In this document: positions 14,400 through 14,661 of the stretch, piece after piece | How the letters are laid out: the number at the start of each line of letters is the position of its first letter | Numbering within the stretch: position 1 is the first letter of the stretch | Source of the DNA: Prevotella sp. UBA6429 | GTDB lineage: Bacteria; Bacteroidota; Bacteroidia; Bacteroidales; Bacteroidaceae | NCBI GenBank assembly: GCA_002437285.1 | Contig: DJOV01000029.1 | Coordinates: 6,510 to 21,170, forward strand | Reading direction: 5' to 3' | DNA: 14,661 nt | The notes under the pieces: model-generated | Told to the model about the DNA's origin: nothing | Databases searched by the model: none | Seen by the model: only the letters and a program-made list of their open reading frames with translations | Program-made: the position numbers and the translations under genes

Positions 14400-14661
14400 G
14401 GGCCTCCATTGTCGTTTCAAAATGCGTCCGCTGTCCCCATTTCCGAAAGCGTCCGCCCGTCTTGAATAAAGCGGACAATGTATATAAAAAAACAGGCGTT
14501 ATTTTCAACTTCAAAATATTTTGGCGGAAATACGCGAAAATACGGCACTTTTCGTAATCGGTTGATAATTAGCCGTTTATAAAATTTAGGATTTTATTCG
14601 CCCTAAAAAGTAAATACTTTTCATCAAAGAATACCCTTTATCGTGTTGCAATATACCCTTT
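14400..14661. other. AT-rich non-coding right edge with short repeats
   Basis: No credible gene is seen here. GCGTCCGC occurs at 14424-14431 and 14449-14456, and GTCCGC (14451-14456) pairs with GCGGAC (14471-14476) across 14 nt. No T-run follows, so it is not a convincing terminator for the GH16 gene. ATAAAAT/ATTTTAT (14579-14585/14591-14597) is a perfect 7-bp stem with a 5-nt loop. The region is probably upstream of a gene beyond the window. Confidence 0.4.
14631..14661. repeat. ATACCCTTT direct repeat with 22-bp period, cut by the window edge
   Basis: ATACCCTTT occurs at 14631-14639 and 14653-14661, starts 22 bp apart, close to two helical turns. Such spacing suits a dimeric activator binding direct repeats upstream of a promoter. 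Whether more copies follow cannot be seen. Confidence 0.35.

Noticed and set aside
1..14661. CRISPR array, tRNA or rRNA genes, insertion-sequence transposase
   Set aside because: No regularly spaced repeat array, cloverleaf or rRNA-like sequence was recognised, and no open frame has transposase motifs.

Overview
The window looks like chromosome from a Bacteroidales bacterium, most likely the Prevotella/Segatella group. The clearest promoter-like sites have the Bacteroidetes form TTTG-N20-TAnnTTTG. Shine-Dalgarno sequences are generally absent. The gene content fits too: a Bacteroidetes-type tyrosine integrase, a secreted multi-domain pectate lyase with a sorting-like C-terminal tail, a GH16 enzyme, and a MacAB-type exporter with separate ATPase and permeases. 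Genus is inference; no rRNA or tRNA is present.

Layout. (1) Positions 1-2810 are a lower-GC recombination module: a catalytically intact tyrosine integrase (219-1340, -) and a protein with a zinc-knuckle and four winged-HTH-like repeats (1469-2419, -). It has its own promoters, a strong terminator, a 10-bp inverted repeat that could be a core site, and a repeat-rich leader of about 220 nt. (2) 2771-5770 (+) is a long secreted PL1 pectate lyase. Its signal-peptide coding region is readable but has no ATG in frame. (3) A 76-nt hairpin lies between this gene and the convergent YitT/DUF2179 membrane protein (5922-6854, -). (4) 7042-13302 (-) is a probable six-gene operon. In transcription order it encodes a thioredoxin-TonB_C fusion, a MacB-type ATPase, two FtsX/MacB permeases, a MacA-like adaptor and a Cof-type HAD phosphatase. 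(5) 13497-14399 (+) is a secreted GH16 glucanase divergent from the operon. (6) 14400-14661 is AT-rich and non-coding, with several short repeats, probably the control region of a gene beyond the edge.

How it may work together. The pectate lyase and GH16 enzyme suggest plant or algal polysaccharide breakdown. The exporter operon is a separate envelope system: ATPase, two permeases and adaptor form the inner-membrane/periplasmic part of a tripartite pump with no TolC in view. The leading redoxin-TonB_C gene is the least ordinary member. The most speculative but testable idea is that the segment between 12-bp inverted repeats at 2418-2429 and 2697-2708, which carries the best promoter for the HTH gene, is an invertible promoter aimed at either the recombination module or the pectate lyase. 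Several starts differ from the longest open frames: YitT at 6854, one permease at a GTG at 10286, and the redoxin-TonB_C protein at 13302. In the first and last of these the longest frame begins inside a -7 promoter box.
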